Notes: generated by a model not told the origin, from the letters alone. A stretch of 64,000 nucleotides of DNA from Monomorium pharaonis (GCF_013373865.1 NC_050476.1:4820501-4884500); one strand, 5' to 3'; positions 25,386 to 38,238 are shown, counted from the stretch's first letter. A program made the numbers and translations.

Positions 25386-25799
25386 ATGTCCCCGGTCGAG
25401 AAGGCGCGCGAGGCGCGCCGGGGAAACGTGAACTTTGAAAGCTGTTGGAAAGTTTCTCCGGGATTTCCTACGCGAACGCCCCGTTCCGCGACAGCTCGCA
25501 GTCGCGGATCGAATAGAAAGAGACTCCGCTTTGTCGAGAATCTGATGCAGACAGCAGTCACTCCGCTACCCGGACGGAAAACTCTTGAGCTGGCTGACTT
25601 GCTGACTCTAGCGATCGCGGGGCATAAGCGATATTTAGCCGTTTCGAGTATCAAATCCAAGTTGTCAACTCCGCCTCACACGTCGATAAGTCGCGGAAGA
25701 TGGAATTCAAGTGCGCGCGATACGTCGCGAATTGCGCGTGACGATCTACATTACGACGATATAAAGGCGGATTTCCAGAGATGTATTTTCACATGCTGA
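25386..25799 (+). CDS. candidate ORF of 137 residues after an acceptor
   Basis: TTTCTGTTTGGTGTTCCAG is followed four bases later by an ATG at 25386 that opens 137 codons to TGA. The protein starts MSPVEKAREARRG, is basic and serine/arginine-rich in the first half, and has a leucine-rich segment (TLELADLLTLAIAG) near the middle. It ends in an acidic then cysteine-containing tail (DDLHYDDIKADFQRCIFTC). No family is recognised. The minus strand is also open across 25301-25660, so composition alone could explain the length. The acceptor next to the ATG is the main reason for listing it. The start context is weak. Confidence 0.25.
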   Translation: MSPVEKAREARRGNVNFESCWKVSPGFPTRTPRSATARSRGSNRKRLRFVENLMQTAVTPLPGRKTLELADLLTLAIAGHKRYLAVSSIKSKLSTPPHTSISRGRWNSSARDTSRIARDDLHYDDIKADFQRCIFTC

Positions 25800-26060
25800 G
25801 TCGCGCTATTCAGCGTAACCGGAGTTGCGCGAGAGAAATTATAGCATCCCATCGATTTTAACGTATTCCTTGAGGTCAACCACGTTGAGGTGTTCCCTGT
25901 AGCATCATTCAGTCCGACCGATGTTTATTGAACGTCTCGCGTCCTTACGACGTCGTTAACGACAACTCCTTCCCTCGCGCCGGCTATTCGCCATTTTATC
26001 GTGCCATAGACGGTTATTGTATTATTATTGGCCCTCTTGAATGACTCATTGTCCGACTAT

Positions 26061-26080
26061 CCCCCCCCCCCTTTTTTTTT
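26061..26080. repeat. adjacent poly-C and poly-T runs
   Basis: Eleven C followed by nine T, then CTTTTTAACG. Such tracts are prone to sequencing and slippage errors. Confidence 0.9.
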
Positions 26081-26252
26081 CTTTTTAACGTTTCATCGTG
26101 GACAATTTGTCGAGACGGAGTGTCTCGCAGAATGGGAAAAGTTGCATCTGAATTTTGAATGAATGTGCTGTCCGATCGGCTAACAAGGTATGTGACACGT
26201 TTGCGGGATCATTAACATATTGATCGACAGAGGCTGCGTGTGCAGTGTGTAT

Positions 26253-26269
26253 GTGCGCGCGCGCGCGCT
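26253..26269. repeat. (GC)n tract
   Basis: About eight GC units preceded by TGTGTATG and followed by TCACGG; a purine-pyrimidine alternating run that can adopt Z-form. Confidence 0.9.
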
Positions 26270-28560
26270 CACGGAAATAAAGTTATCGCGAAAGTTTACG
26301 ACAATTTTGAAACAGCGGGTTTTTTTTTTGCTCTCTGGATACAGTAATTGAGAGGTGGCAGGCAAATTGGCTCGATAGCCGCTAGCGCCAGATTATCACG
26401 CGACTGGTCTGCCCCGACGCAACATTTTAAAGCAGATATGCCCGAGTTTTGGTACTACGTTCGCGAGCGCGTCGCGTTTCTTGCGCCGAATTCTTTACGC
26501 TTCTAACAATTTTCCATTGAATGTCGGTCTGATTTTGTTCAGCCACGTTAACATTAGAACACGCGAAAAACGGACTATTTCCGTCCTGCTGGTATTAATT
26601 TGACGTTAGACTTAGCTCTATGAAAAACGTACACAGTAGCAAACTCGAGGTTTTTCCTTCCGTACAATTTATTAGACGCTTTACTATGAAGATCTCTGAA
26701 ATGCATTTTATTCCTGGCTCTCGGTTTGGCGTCTCGACGACAACGTAATTCCTTTCCTCGGAGAAAGCTTTGATGGCGCTGATCCGGCGTATTGATTCCT
26801 CTACCAGCTTGGTTAAAGGTTACATTGACGACGGAAATTTCGATGGATTTCTGATCCACGCTCGTAAAGGTTTATTGAGACTCCGAGGACCGATAACGGA
26901 TGAAAAGGGAGAAAGAAACGTCGGTTTTCTTTTTTTTGCGATCATGTACGCGACGTAGTGGGGGGATTTGTCTTCCTCGCGTCCCTTTCGCTGCTTCCTC
27001 AACGTTCCATATTACTTTTTCGTCAAACTCAATCTACGAATCTCGATCTGCCCCGTCGACATTTTTGCCGTACATAGAGATCAGGATTTTGAACTTTATC
27101 ACTCATCTTATACGGTCTCATCTTATACGGTCGTCATATGGTCTCTTTATGGTCGCCTTATGGCCGCAACACGAGAAGAATAATAGAACTGAATAGGGAT
27201 GCAGTATTTCAAACAAATATTAAGTTGTTGATGACGTAAGTATATATCCGCGATTAGAGTTTTGTAATCTTCAGGTATTCATTTTATCTTATGCAGTTAT
27301 ATCTATGATTACGTACAGAATCATCGGTAACGAATAATATCGCAAGAAATATTCGTTATTGGACAATAATTATTAAAACATTTTTCGTGAAAATAACGAT
27401 GACTTTTATAATCACGTTTAAAATCACAATCGATTGAGATACGAATATAAAGCTTCTGAATTTATCGTTAATCTTATGAAGTTAAATTTGCCAACACGCA
27501 AATTGTTACCATAAATATATTCTACTGTGCGCGCGGTATCTTGGATGTTAGAAATTTCATGAAACGTCAAATCCACTCCAAATTGTGCGAACGTTATCAA
27601 AAAGATACGTAGGCAAAGAAAACGTGATGACAGAAAAGGTAATGAAAGGAGCGGACAGGTTGCGAAAGAGACGAAATAAATCTTGAAACGGGAAATCGAA
27701 CGCTTTGCGTTCTTGTCTTTCTAATTAACTGTATTCTGCAACAAAAACAGCTTCATTAGGAGAGAACAATGCAATTAAGGGCTTCCCCAGGAGGATAAAT
27801 GCGGATCAACGGCAGGGTGGGTAGATGAGACGCGGCCTCGTCTGAGAGGCATCCGTCGTTCCTCCGTTATCGATCAGCAGCAAGAAAGGGTGAACACCCC
27901 GTCGAGAGTGCTAGCACAACTCCTTCCCTTCATCCGAATATTCCGCATAAACAATCTGATTCGACGAATTTCACAGACAGCCCTGAACCCTCGTTGATGT
28001 TCTCTCTGTCTCTCTTTCTTTTGTGTTTCCGTTACTTATCTTCCAGTTGTTTTCTTTTAACTTTCTTTGAATCATTCAATCAAACTGATTTCTCTTTGAA
28101 ACAGAAGTTAGATGTAACAAACGCTACTAAAAAAGTACGATAGTATTTGGTTCTCTTTCTAATCAAGAATCTTTTTAATCAAAAATTATTATACGTACAT
28201 ATTTTTACAATACATATATATTTATACAATATATAAAAATTTTTATATAAATATTTATCTTGAATTTTTTTGGAAAGTATATCAAGATTAAAGCAATTAT
28301 CAATTCACAGGAAATAGATTGTTATTTATGTTAAATCGGATACTTTTTTTCTCCTTTTGACTGATAAATGAAAAAAAGAATACCATTATAATTCCGCTGA
28401 AACTTGTCTGCAATCACGTCAGACAAAAATGACGTCAACCACACAAATAAATATCTATCCATCGTGTTGAAAGAAAAAAAAAAAGCAAATAGGACCAAAG
28501 TGCTTCCGTTATTGTGCTTTCTTTCCTATTGAACGTAACGAGAAAAAGTTCTACCAGCCA
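26270..28560. other. no supported gene
   Basis: Balanced DNA to about 27200, with open frames under 100 codons on both strands, then AT-rich DNA. The tandem duplication at 27103-27132 is the only structured feature. A GTAAGT site at 27237 has no convincing exon upstream. Confidence 0.5.
27103..27132. repeat. 15-bp tandem duplication with decayed units
   Basis: TCATCTTATACGGTC occurs twice in perfect tandem. It is followed by shorter related units (GTCATATGGTC, TCTTTATGGTC, GCCTTATGG) up to about 27163. This looks like a small decaying minisatellite. Confidence 0.85.
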
Positions 28561-28775
28561 GTAAAGTTAAATAAATGCTGTGCGAGACTGCGATCGGACG
28601 TCGTCTCGAACATCGAAACGCGCGAACGTTTCAGCAAACGCCGACGATCAGGCGGTAATAACGGCGCCGGCATAAATAATACAGCAGCCGAAGATCCGGA
28701 AGGGAAAAAAGTCGATCGAAGTCTGCGTGGCTACTTCTTCCCGTAACTACTACTGCTGCTTGGTACGTTCGGCGA

Positions 28776-28792
28776 GGGGGGAGGGGGGGGGG
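28776..28792. repeat. G-rich run
   Basis: Two G runs of six and ten interrupted by one A; a possible quadruplex-forming site. Confidence 0.85.
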
Positions 28793-29146
28793 AAGAAAGA
28801 CGGAGAAGGATGCTTTTTCCGGTGATCTGCTCAGCCGTCGTTGCCGCTTCGCTCCGTCGGCGGAAGAGCGATAATAACGAAAAGTTCGCCGTACAGCGGA
28901 GGCTCGCTTTCGCGTCGCTCGAGGAAGGGGAAGGGAAACGGGAGCGGTCCGGCGATCGGTGGACCGGCAAGGCGTCGGCGGGGGTGCCTCGGAAAGCACA
29001 GTGGAGCGTGGAAAACAGTTGAGGGAACAGAAGAACGGAAAACAGTTGCGAAACTGCTGCAATTCTTCCAAACTGCCGTCCGACCAAGCGCCATCGCCAC
29101 ACCACCCGCGTGCGGCCATCGGTTTCACCCCGCGCCAACCCCCTCC

Positions 29147-29157
29147 GGGGGGGGGGG
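29147..29157. repeat. G11 homopolymer
   Basis: Eleven G following CCCCCTCC and preceding ATATCGCGACG. Confidence 0.9.
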
Positions 29158-29658
29158 ATATCGCGACGTGATCCCGGTCGCACGGCTCCTCTGCCCTCCT
29201 CGTCTTTCCTGCGCCCCCGTGTGCCCGCCGGCTGGCTTTATCATCTGCTAATAGCGAAATAAAAATCGGGACGGGAGGAAATTCGCGGTATTTCGAGGAT
29301 GCGGAAGCGAGCGCGCGTATACCTCTTCTGTTTAGGTACGCGGAACGGCGATAGATACGTCGTGCTCCTTCAGCCGCATCCCCGAAAACTTGGAGCATCG
29401 CATTATGCCGAAGCACAATCGTTACGGGTACTGACACCGGGTTGCTGCTGCATCGGAAATTTTGGCAGGATCCCGCGCGCGCCGTTCGTCTCGACGCGAT
29501 TCCCTGTGTCGTCGGCGGCGGATTCCCAAGGCTTTGTCTGCTAACGGTTTTCAGCTTTGCTATGTGCGGCTTTAATTAAATTTGTGAGACGCGAAGAGGA
29601 TTATCCCGTTGCTACAGAAAGCCGCGCTTCGACGAAAAGAACGGGGTTTCTTTTCCAG

Positions 29659-29703
29659 GTGTACCGCCATGTATTAATTCTGACTTGAGGTTTTATGCCC
29701 GAA
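29659..29703 (+). CDS. candidate 45-bp microexon
   Basis: Flanked by a strong acceptor (GGGGTTTCTTTTCCAG) and a strong donor (GAA then GTAAGTTTC). Only one frame is open: two bases, then the peptide VPPCINSDLRFYAR, then one base over. The other two frames hit TGA or TAA. The two-base start would accept the one-base overhang of the exon ending at 12820, but that exon has a nearer in-phase partner. The peptide is not recognised. Pairing of two strong signals at 45 bp is the evidence; chance pairing is the alternative. Confidence 0.25.
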
Positions 29704-32700
29704 GTAAGTTTCTTAAAACGACTCTTAGAGATGTTCGGAGAGCTATTCATTCATGTGATAAGAAACGCTATTAGGCGCACTGACGTTCTCTCTATGGTAC
29801 GTTTTACTGCTTTTAAGTCAACAGAGGGTACGCCGCGTTACGGGGTTATTCCGCCTGTTTTGTATTCTAGCACTTTCTTATCTCGTTTTGAGAAAGTCCT
29901 CGGGAACAGTGGTACATAGGAGGGAATTCGATGTCCAAAGTTCAGGCGTGAACGCGATACTTATTGTCACTGCACTTTCATGTTTCTGTTGGGATATTTT
30001 GTGCTTTGCTTTCCCACCGCTATACAATATGTGTCACCTGTTGTATTTCATAGAAAGTATTATTAAAGCTAATTTTAGATGTATTAAATAAATCTGAGTA
30101 AAGGATGATTTTAATGACTTTAAATAATAAATGATTTAAATATTTTGTTAGAAATTGATAAAAATATTATAATATTGAACAATATTATACTATACAATAT
30201 CATATTATAAACAATTATATTATATTAGGTATAATAATGTTTAATATTATAATATGTCAACAATTATACGAGATGAATTGTCGTTTTTGTTAATATTAAA
30301 TTATGTAGATAGTTACATGGAGACAACGAGGAAACTTATTGAAATATTAAAAAATGGATTACAAATGCAGATCTGAAAATAATTTTGTTGGACTCTTAAA
30401 ATAACTATGTAGGGCGCTTAAACTCGTTATCAGAGTATGGAAGCTTTTCGCAGCATTATTAAACATCATATATAATTATTTTGATGGTCCAAATTTACTT
30501 TTACAAAATTATTTTCAGATTTGCATCTATAACTAAAATTTTAATTGAATACTTTAGCAAAACTGTTCTTTCCAAATATTGTTAGACTTACGAATATTAG
30601 AATTTGTGGCACTTAGAATTACCATAAATAATATAAAGTAATTGATTATTTTGTTCGTGATATTTTTAATAAGACTCTTGTTTCTAAAAATTTTAACATA
30701 ACTAACTATTTTTATCGAACGTACACTGCAGATTAAAAGTTTAGAAACGCTTGCAATTTTTTCACATTTTATAGAAAGTTCAATATTTTTGATGACTAAA
30801 ACGTAATTTTCAAACATATTTTAAAAGACAAAGATAGTTTTAAATCTGCATTTTAATTTTGTCCTTTTGCCATTTTGTTCCTTAATTACATAAAATAATA
30901 TGTAATTTAGTAATAATTATATAAATATAATCAAAAATTGATAATTTTTTAAATAGTTTTGCTTTGAAACGCTGTAATTTGATAAATCCTCGAACAAAAT
31001 TTTAACGTAAAAGTAAAGGAGGCTATAAAATAGGCGTTTTAAGCTTTAAAATACTTTTTTAAAAGATCGGTATAATAATTTTTCCCAAGATTTTTTGTAT
31101 CTTATTTTTAAAATTTTAAATTAAAATAGTTTACATAAAAAAATATTTGTTATAATGTACTTATTTGCACAAAGGTTTTTCAAAAATTTTCAAAGGCTTC
31201 TTATCTCATTGGTAATGATTTTTATAAAAAAATAAATATATATATATATACATTTTACTTTTATAATGTGTAACACACGCTAACAGATCTTTAGTGGTAA
31301 TTGTTTTTTATGCGAATATTTACTATATGTATTATTGTATCATGTTGCGGGTTTTTATCAATTTAAGAGAATATTCATCCTCTGTCAGTACATCTCAAAA
31401 CGAAGAATTTAGTAACTTATGACTTAACGTAATTAGTCCGAGAACAAAATTTATAGATTTTACGAATTTTTGACACGGTGAAAATGATTCAAAAAAAAAA
31501 AGAAACGTCATTTTATATGTTTAATAAAATATGAAAGTGTTTACATTTTAATTTGCGTATTTGCAACCGCGTCGTACTTTTATTACTCTTGTTTTATTGT
31601 ATTGTTATACGACATAAGATGTGAGAAAATTATCGTGTTTTATTCCAAACTTTTGATCTGCAGTATATGAACAATATTAGGTATACTATTTAAAGATAAA
31701 TACGCGATATGCTTTTTGTATGTATAATAATAGTTAACATCATCAGACAGTAATCAACTAGTTTAACCGATCTAGAAAATTTAAGTCTGAAATTAAAGAT
31801 ACATATAGATAAAAAGTATATGAAGCAGTTATTTTATATGTTATTAAATTGCAGATGTGAAACATATATTATAAATTGAGCAGTTAATGAAATTACCAGT
31901 ATTAAATGAATTAAATGAGAATACTTGTTTTACTGTTTATCGAATATATCGAAGTTCACAGTTTACAAGTGAGTTGCTTCAGGCACTAAAGTACCGGAAT
32001 ATCGTGCCACCTGCTCCTATCTGATCCTATAGGGACCAACAAGTCTTGAAACATACTGACTGGACACGGAGAAAGAAATGGGGGTGAAGGGAAGGGAAGA
32101 AAGATTCAACGGCTAGAGGAAAACATCCGTATAAATCAAGTTACGGTGCTTTACCTTACTCTTATTAGGATGAGCATTCTAACCGCGGGAACTCGATCGT
32201 TTACTTTTTGTTTTCCGATAGTTGTTAGAGTCTTCCACTTGAAATAAAATCAAGCATGACTGCCATTTTCTGAGAAAAACCCCACGGCATCGCGTGCAAA
32301 TATCTAATTTTGGGCTTTAATGATGCCCAGGAAATTTAACGTCACGATTGTCAATAGATCGACACGTGGCGCCCATGGAAGCAGCTGCGGTTCGATGTTA
32401 CAGGATTATTGGGACGAAGCAATCAATGCGGTCACCCAATATGCACACTTCTATAGTGTATTTGGCAATATGAAATTGTGTTAATCCATATTATAATAGT
32501 GGCTAATCAATTCGAAATTACCGCACGCGAAAACAGATTATTTGAATGACTTATGCACTAAAAATTATACATATTTTATGCTATTCATTTAGAATGCTTC
32601 GACATTTTCCAATGTGTATCATACGATGAAAAATTCTTCAGATGAACCGCAATTCCTATCCATAGAGAAAATCTATCGGGTCAGGATTATAAGATATCAT

Positions 32701-32728
32701 CGATGGCACGTGTTCCGTCGTTTTGCAG
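29704..32728. other. AT-rich DNA with one MITE-like copy
   Basis: From about 30060 the sequence is strongly AT-rich, with repetitive ATATTATA patterns at 30130-30260. The only structured feature is the inverted-repeat element at 30329-30575. Confidence 0.55.
30329..30575. mobile_element. MITE-like inverted-repeat element, copy 2
   Basis: The right end, read as its reverse complement, starts TTGGAAAGAACAGTTTTGCT, matching the terminus of the element at 6941-7178. Internal blocks are shared: TAATTATTTTGATGG, a CTGAAAATAATTTTG block on both arms, and ATAACTAAA. The left arm is shorter or eroded at its tip. The interiors differ more, as expected of old copies. The target duplication is not clear. 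Confidence 0.6.
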
Positions 32729-32855
32729 ATCCCGAATCTGCATCGCTTTGCAAATAAAAAACAAACACTACGGTAAAATAGAAAATCGTGATTCTCCGAT
32801 ACATCCTATTGTGGCCGGAACGCGAAAAGAACTCCCTTATGACGCTTACGTGCAC
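32729..32855 (+). CDS. candidate 127-bp internal exon
   Basis: Bounded by GTTCCGTCGTTTTGCAG and CAC followed by GTGAGTCG, both good splice signals. One frame is open: one base, then 42 codons, phase 0 at the donor. The other two frames contain stops. The peptide includes SRICIALQIKNKHYGKIENR and later KELPYDAYVH, with balanced composition. An ATG at 32703 lies in the same frame just upstream, and reading through the donor gives an ATG-started ORF of 112 residues to 33041. So an intronless reading is the alternative. No family is recognised. Phase fits both the candidate at 945-1014 upstream and that at 50819-50992 downstream. Confidence 0.33.
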
Positions 32856-33369
32856 GTGAGTCGAAAACACAGTTGGTTCTCTGCGATATCAGAAGTGCGC
32901 GTACGAACGCACGTGCAGGATACGCGATGTAGTAGTCCAGTAAATTTTCGCTCGACAGCTTCGAAAAAAGCTATCTCTAGCTGCGAAATCATTTTGAAAT
33001 GTTCTCTCCATCTAAAAGCGTATCCGCGTTCTCGACAGTGATCGCCATTTTACTGAACACTCTCAATGGCTCTTGTATATATAATTTAATGTATATTCTT
33101 GACAAATGTAACGGAAGGGAAGGGAGCGAAACGCTTACGGATTGAAAATTATTAAATTAATGTACGACAATTCCGCGTTAATTAACGCAGAAAAGGAATC
33201 ATTTGTTTAGCTCTCAAGTCCCCAGACAGCTACCAGATGCTCGAGATTGTCTCAAGAGCTATTTATTTATTCCTCTCCTTGAACAATGCCGCGGCCCTCC
33301 GATGGGAAATCGTTCGACGGTAGAAATCGACGTGCTCTTCTGATTACGAGCAAGCTTCTTCTTTTTCCT

Positions 33370-33388
33370 TCTCTCTCTCTCTCTCTCT
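33370..33388. repeat. (TC)n microsatellite
   Basis: About nine CT units within a longer pyrimidine-rich stretch. Confidence 0.9.
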
Positions 33389-36300
33389 TTCTCTGCGACT
33401 CTCGCAGTCTATTTTCAACCTCGTCTCTCTGTGTTTCCCTCCATTCTTCTACCTTTCTACTCTGGTTCCTATCACGCCCATCCGCTCCACGATTACACTC
33501 CGTTTTCAGTGGCAACGTTTCATTTCGATTTTCCAAAGTTTCCTGCTAGGTGTCAAATGTTCAGCTATTGGATCGTACGAGAGTTCTTCCCGCCGGCACC
33601 TTTTTTCCCCTCGCGGAAGCAGCTTCGCTCAATTTCTCTCACTGAGAAAATTCGCGCCGACCGCACGTTGATAGCGCTTCATGACCCCCCCGCGCAAACG
33701 ATGCCGTTTTGTTCCACGATCGACAGATTGTCAGATTAGAACGCGGAGAAAGTCCGAAATTGTGCGCTACAACGTCGCAAAATTGCTTGCACGTCACGGA
33801 TGCCTGCGTGCGCTATCTCGCAGTGTGTGAAATCGATGACGGGGAATCACTCTGATTGCGCATAGTAGCGATCATCTAGAAAGTTCACTTTGTTGTTTCC
33901 TGCACTTAATATATACGGGGGAATATCAGGCGTGCAATGCGATGCAGGTGCTTTTCCTCGTAGCTGATGTATTTCTATGCAAATACCGTTGCGCGGAAGT
34001 TGAGGAAGTATCTTCTCGCTTCTTTTCCTAAGTAACCGTGTGGATAATAAGGCGTATCCGTGCAAAGTTGAAGCGAACTAGGTAGAGTGCAATGCAATTA
34101 CGGGACTGGAATGGCGCGCGACTGGCTTCATCTACTCTTATTTCCTTCTCGGATGATTCACGGCGCACAACTTGGGAGTAGGTGAGCTCTTGAAGTGGCA
34201 AAAAAACTATCTTTGTGAATTTTCAACTAATGGAATTATGTCTCTGACGGTATTAGTGGCATTCGAACGCAACTGCGGCGGAGCGGAAGTCGAGCCGCCA
34301 AATCTGCACCGATTTTAGTTAAGGATCCCGAACTTCTTGCGTTGAGAAAATTTTCGAGCACTGTAAAAGAAACGTGATAACGAAACGCGATTACTTTTGT
34401 TTGACTTTTGTTGCACTCCAGTTTTCGCACAATATAACCAGAACTTAGAGCGGAACTTATCTTCCTCGTTTTCTCATTAAGAATTAACACAAGAAAAGAT
34501 ATTGCATATAATCTGGCATAAAATGCATTTTACTTAACTCGATATCAAAATAATATCAAGAAGTCACGAAAAAGATTTATTTGAAATGGCAATTAATACT
34601 AAAATTTAATTTAATCCATGTGCATGCATAAGTAAATATATTAATAATTAAAAAAACTTAACATTATATAACGTTAATATCTAAATATTAAATAACAGAA
34701 TATATGATTTACCGGAATAATAACGATGGCTCAGTACTATAAATAAAACTAATGATTTACCGTAATAATGCTGCAGTAAAGATATAATATTAATATTTAA
34801 CCAATTAATATATTGTTTCTATAGAGAATATAATACCGATTTATATTTAAAGTATACCGTGATAGAAAGATACAAGCTGAATGATGTGTGAGGTGTAGTA
34901 ATTTCAATTATCGAAGATGAGAGAATCTGCTCGTTGACTCAGCTTCACCGCGCACGTGTGCCATTGTCGCAACTCGGGTCCCAGTTGTATACTTATATTT
35001 TAGTCGCATGGCGTGCCCTTAGAACTTTTGGATATCCCTATATCGTAACTTCCCACGAGCTAAACAACGTTCGTGGCCAAAATTACTTTTCATTTTATCC
35101 GCCGTGAAAAGTCTCGCCCTGATGCACGAGATTTTTAGCGGAAACTTTTAGTAAAACACGGTAGCCGCCTGTATAATGTACGCGCGTGTAAGGTGAGATA
35201 GAGAACGACGTATTATGCTACTCGTGTAATTAATGTGTAAACCTACTTTAATCCTGGCCGCGGTCAAGCGCCGAGTTTGTGCAGTTGCTCACCACGTTTT
35301 ATAGTTAATTCGTCCAACTTTAATCGTCTGTGATACTAACAACTTTCTTACGCACTTACTTCGTCCAGGCATAGCGAATGCAAAGTATTACATCGTCGTC
35401 CTACATTATAAAAGCTCTTAAGTCTAAACAATTTTCAGAGAAGATAAAACGGGGAGAAAGCACATTAAAACAAATTTTGGGAAAATATGAATTCCGAATT
35501 GAATTTTCGTTTTATGACATATTTCTTGTTGTCAAATTTATTCTTTCACAAATAGAATGAAAATTAATTAAATTGTTTAGACAATTTTTTGTTTTATTAC
35601 TATCACGCAAATTATATTAAAATTGATTTGAGTAACTGACTTAAAGAGAAATGTAGATGTATTAAAATTAAAAATAGAATTGACAGATGGTAACGAGAGA
35701 TAAGATAATAAAGTCTGTCGACTTGGAAAGAAGTAAGCAGAAGCGACAGTGCAATGAAAAAAATAAAACAAAATAAAAGAGTAGATCAAGTATATATATA
35801 AAACTTATACATATACAATATGAGACACCTTATATATTTTTTAATATTTTTAATTGAAGAGATGTAAACAGAAATTAAAATATAAATTATCTTTTATTTC
35901 AAGAATCCTTTAAACGTATGTATAATGCTAGCGACTAGTACTAAACAATACCGATAAATAAATTCTAAAAAAAGAAATAAAAAGAATATAGATACCTAAT
36001 ACTTTTGACTAAGGCTGTACATGTATATAACCAAGTTTTCCAATTTTCCAACTTTAAGTGAAACTGAGCTCACGGAATCAAAGCACGCAACATTTCGCAT
36101 TACATTACACAGGAGCCTATTCTATTTTCTACCTTATATTATTTATTCTATTACACGCCAATGACATATTATCTGATAGAATGAATTTTATAAATCTAAA
36201 TCAAATGTCGACTGAGATTTATCGCATACTTTGCACTCTTAAATGGTATCAAAAACATTTTGCTATGTTAATTGTGTCTACAATGACCATGTTATTCATT

Positions 36301-37357
36301 AAACATTTGCTTGTGACACCGAGACTCGATATACCATAGCGTGTTCCACGACATCAAGCGTAGGTGTGCAATATAACTAATATTATTGCGAATTAGTGTA
36401 CTGTCGTGTGTACACAAAGGCATATAGCTGCCAAAAAAAGGTAATTACTTGATATTGGTATACTTGATGTTTCATTAATTTGCTATTAATATTTATTTAA
36501 TTATGATAGTTGTTATTAGTATATCTAAATAAATCTATTAATACATCTATTTGTTAGATATACTTACTGAATAAAACTTTTTTATCTACAATTGTTATTT
36601 GTAGTCATATTATCGTATGTATAATTAATTTATTTGAATAATTTATGTACAATGAAACCTATTTCCACAATCCATCTAAATTTTATAATCAATGTACATA
36701 GTGGTTAAATGAACTTAGCAAAGAATGAAATATTTTTAACGATATTAATCCTATCTGTACGAGATTTCGTGGTTATGAAAGTATACGCAAATCCGACGTG
36801 ATATATCCCCGTGCGCGGACGTTAATCAAACCTTAAGATGAAAAACAAATAGTCTTTGTCCTCGTGTATATTGCATCGCTGTTGGACGGGCGAATTAATA
36901 ATCGGGAATGCAGCAGCCACTATAAACCCTCTCGCATGAAGAATTCATTTACTCGATCCAAATAAGAGCACGTGCCCCAGACTCAGATAAAACGATGTGC
37001 ATAAGTAATTAACCCGTGCCAAATTTATTCTCTCGAGATAGATAGAATTTGGAACCAGTTCGATAATGTAGGTCAAAAGGTCTTGGTGATAAAATTGGGA
37101 TACTACGATTGACGTAGACGCATGCGGAGTAACCGTTTCTAGATCTAGCCAGCTATCGATTTTCAATCCGTAACCGAGTAACGTTTTAACGCTTCAAAAG
37201 ACGAGATAACGTACGTCGCCAAATGATCAAGCAGCAACGGCGAGCGAAAACCCGTTCCTGAAATCGTTCCAAAACTCGTTCGACATTCTCCTTCGCCTTC
37301 TCTCTCCTCCACATTTCGAATGATTTCTTAACTGGTTCGTAAGAAAGATTGCGCCAC

Positions 37358-37373
37358 TATATATATATATATA
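37358..37373. repeat. (AT)8 microsatellite
   Basis: Eight AT units between GCGCCACT and AGCAATTT. Confidence 0.9.
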
Positions 37374-38238
37374 GCAATTTACGTCGTTTCATACTCTGAA
37401 AATGTTGCAGTGTTTATTAGATTAAATTTTTCTCCAATAGATTGAACAAAGTCAAGTTTTCCTGTGCGGCCACTGATGTATCTTGATTTTTGAAGTGCTC
37501 TTTTTCTACTAGAATTCTTTTTAATTCGGGAATAGTCACTTCATTTTTTTACATAAACGATCACCTAAGATAATTTCACATCCAGTTAGATCATCTTTTT
37601 AACAGCATACTGCATATTATTGTTCTATAATTTATTAATATTTATTAATATTATGTAAATAGATATAATTAATATTTTTTGAAAAAGTTAAGGACAAAAC
37701 TAAGAAAATGGAACAGAAGAAGTACTGTTACTAAAAAATGAAGAAATTAATTAATAAAACTCTTGTATTACGGACTTTTGTTGAGGACTGTGTATTTGAA
37801 GGTACATAAAGAATAGTTATTAAGAAAAAAATAACATATTTTATAATATATCTATTATAATATTTTTTATAATATTTTTTAACTCGAATCTTATTAAACA
37901 TTATTTCGAATTTGTAATATAAAATTATATCACACTCAATTATAACGTCAACGATCACGCGGAATAAATTGTACACTCAAGTTAGATTCAATACTATATG
38001 AATCATGAATTGTTTCTGTTGAACAAAAGGTATCAGAATTCTCGAACTGGAATGAAAGGTACATATAACTTTTGAATCAGTAAAAAAACTTGCAATGACG
38101 TAATTGTTTTATTTCCCCGATGCTGAGATGTAAAGGCACCCAGGTGACTGTTCTCGGATTAAGAGCACAGTTTATTTTCATCGGCGACGAACAAGTCGCT
38201 AAGAAAGTTGTAAAAGTTACGCTGTATATAGAGTGGGC

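Larger units (their letters stand above)
28561..29560. other. CpG-rich island-like segment, possible promoter region
   Basis: About 1 kb of GC- and CpG-rich DNA inside AT-rich flanks. It is open in up to three frames on each strand at once, including 268 codons on the minus strand (28631-29437). Simultaneous openness, arginine/serine/proline-rich translations and poly-G runs indicate composition rather than selection. In insects such segments often mark promoters or first exons of constitutively expressed genes. That reading is inference. Confidence 0.4.
33056..38238. other. mixed then AT-rich DNA, no supported gene
   Basis: 33250-34200 is balanced with several frames open on both strands. 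A short ATG frame at 34111-34181 ending at a GTGAGC donor is noted but not called. From 34500 the DNA is AT-rich. An ATG-started 60-codon frame at 35378-35560 and a 93-codon frame at 36058-36339, leucine- and isoleucine-rich, lack further support. Confidence 0.5.

Noticed and set aside
28631..29437. 268-codon open frame on the minus strand
   Set aside because: Several frames on both strands are open at once, the start is not ATG, and the translation is arginine/serine/proline-rich noise from CpG-rich DNA with poly-G runs.
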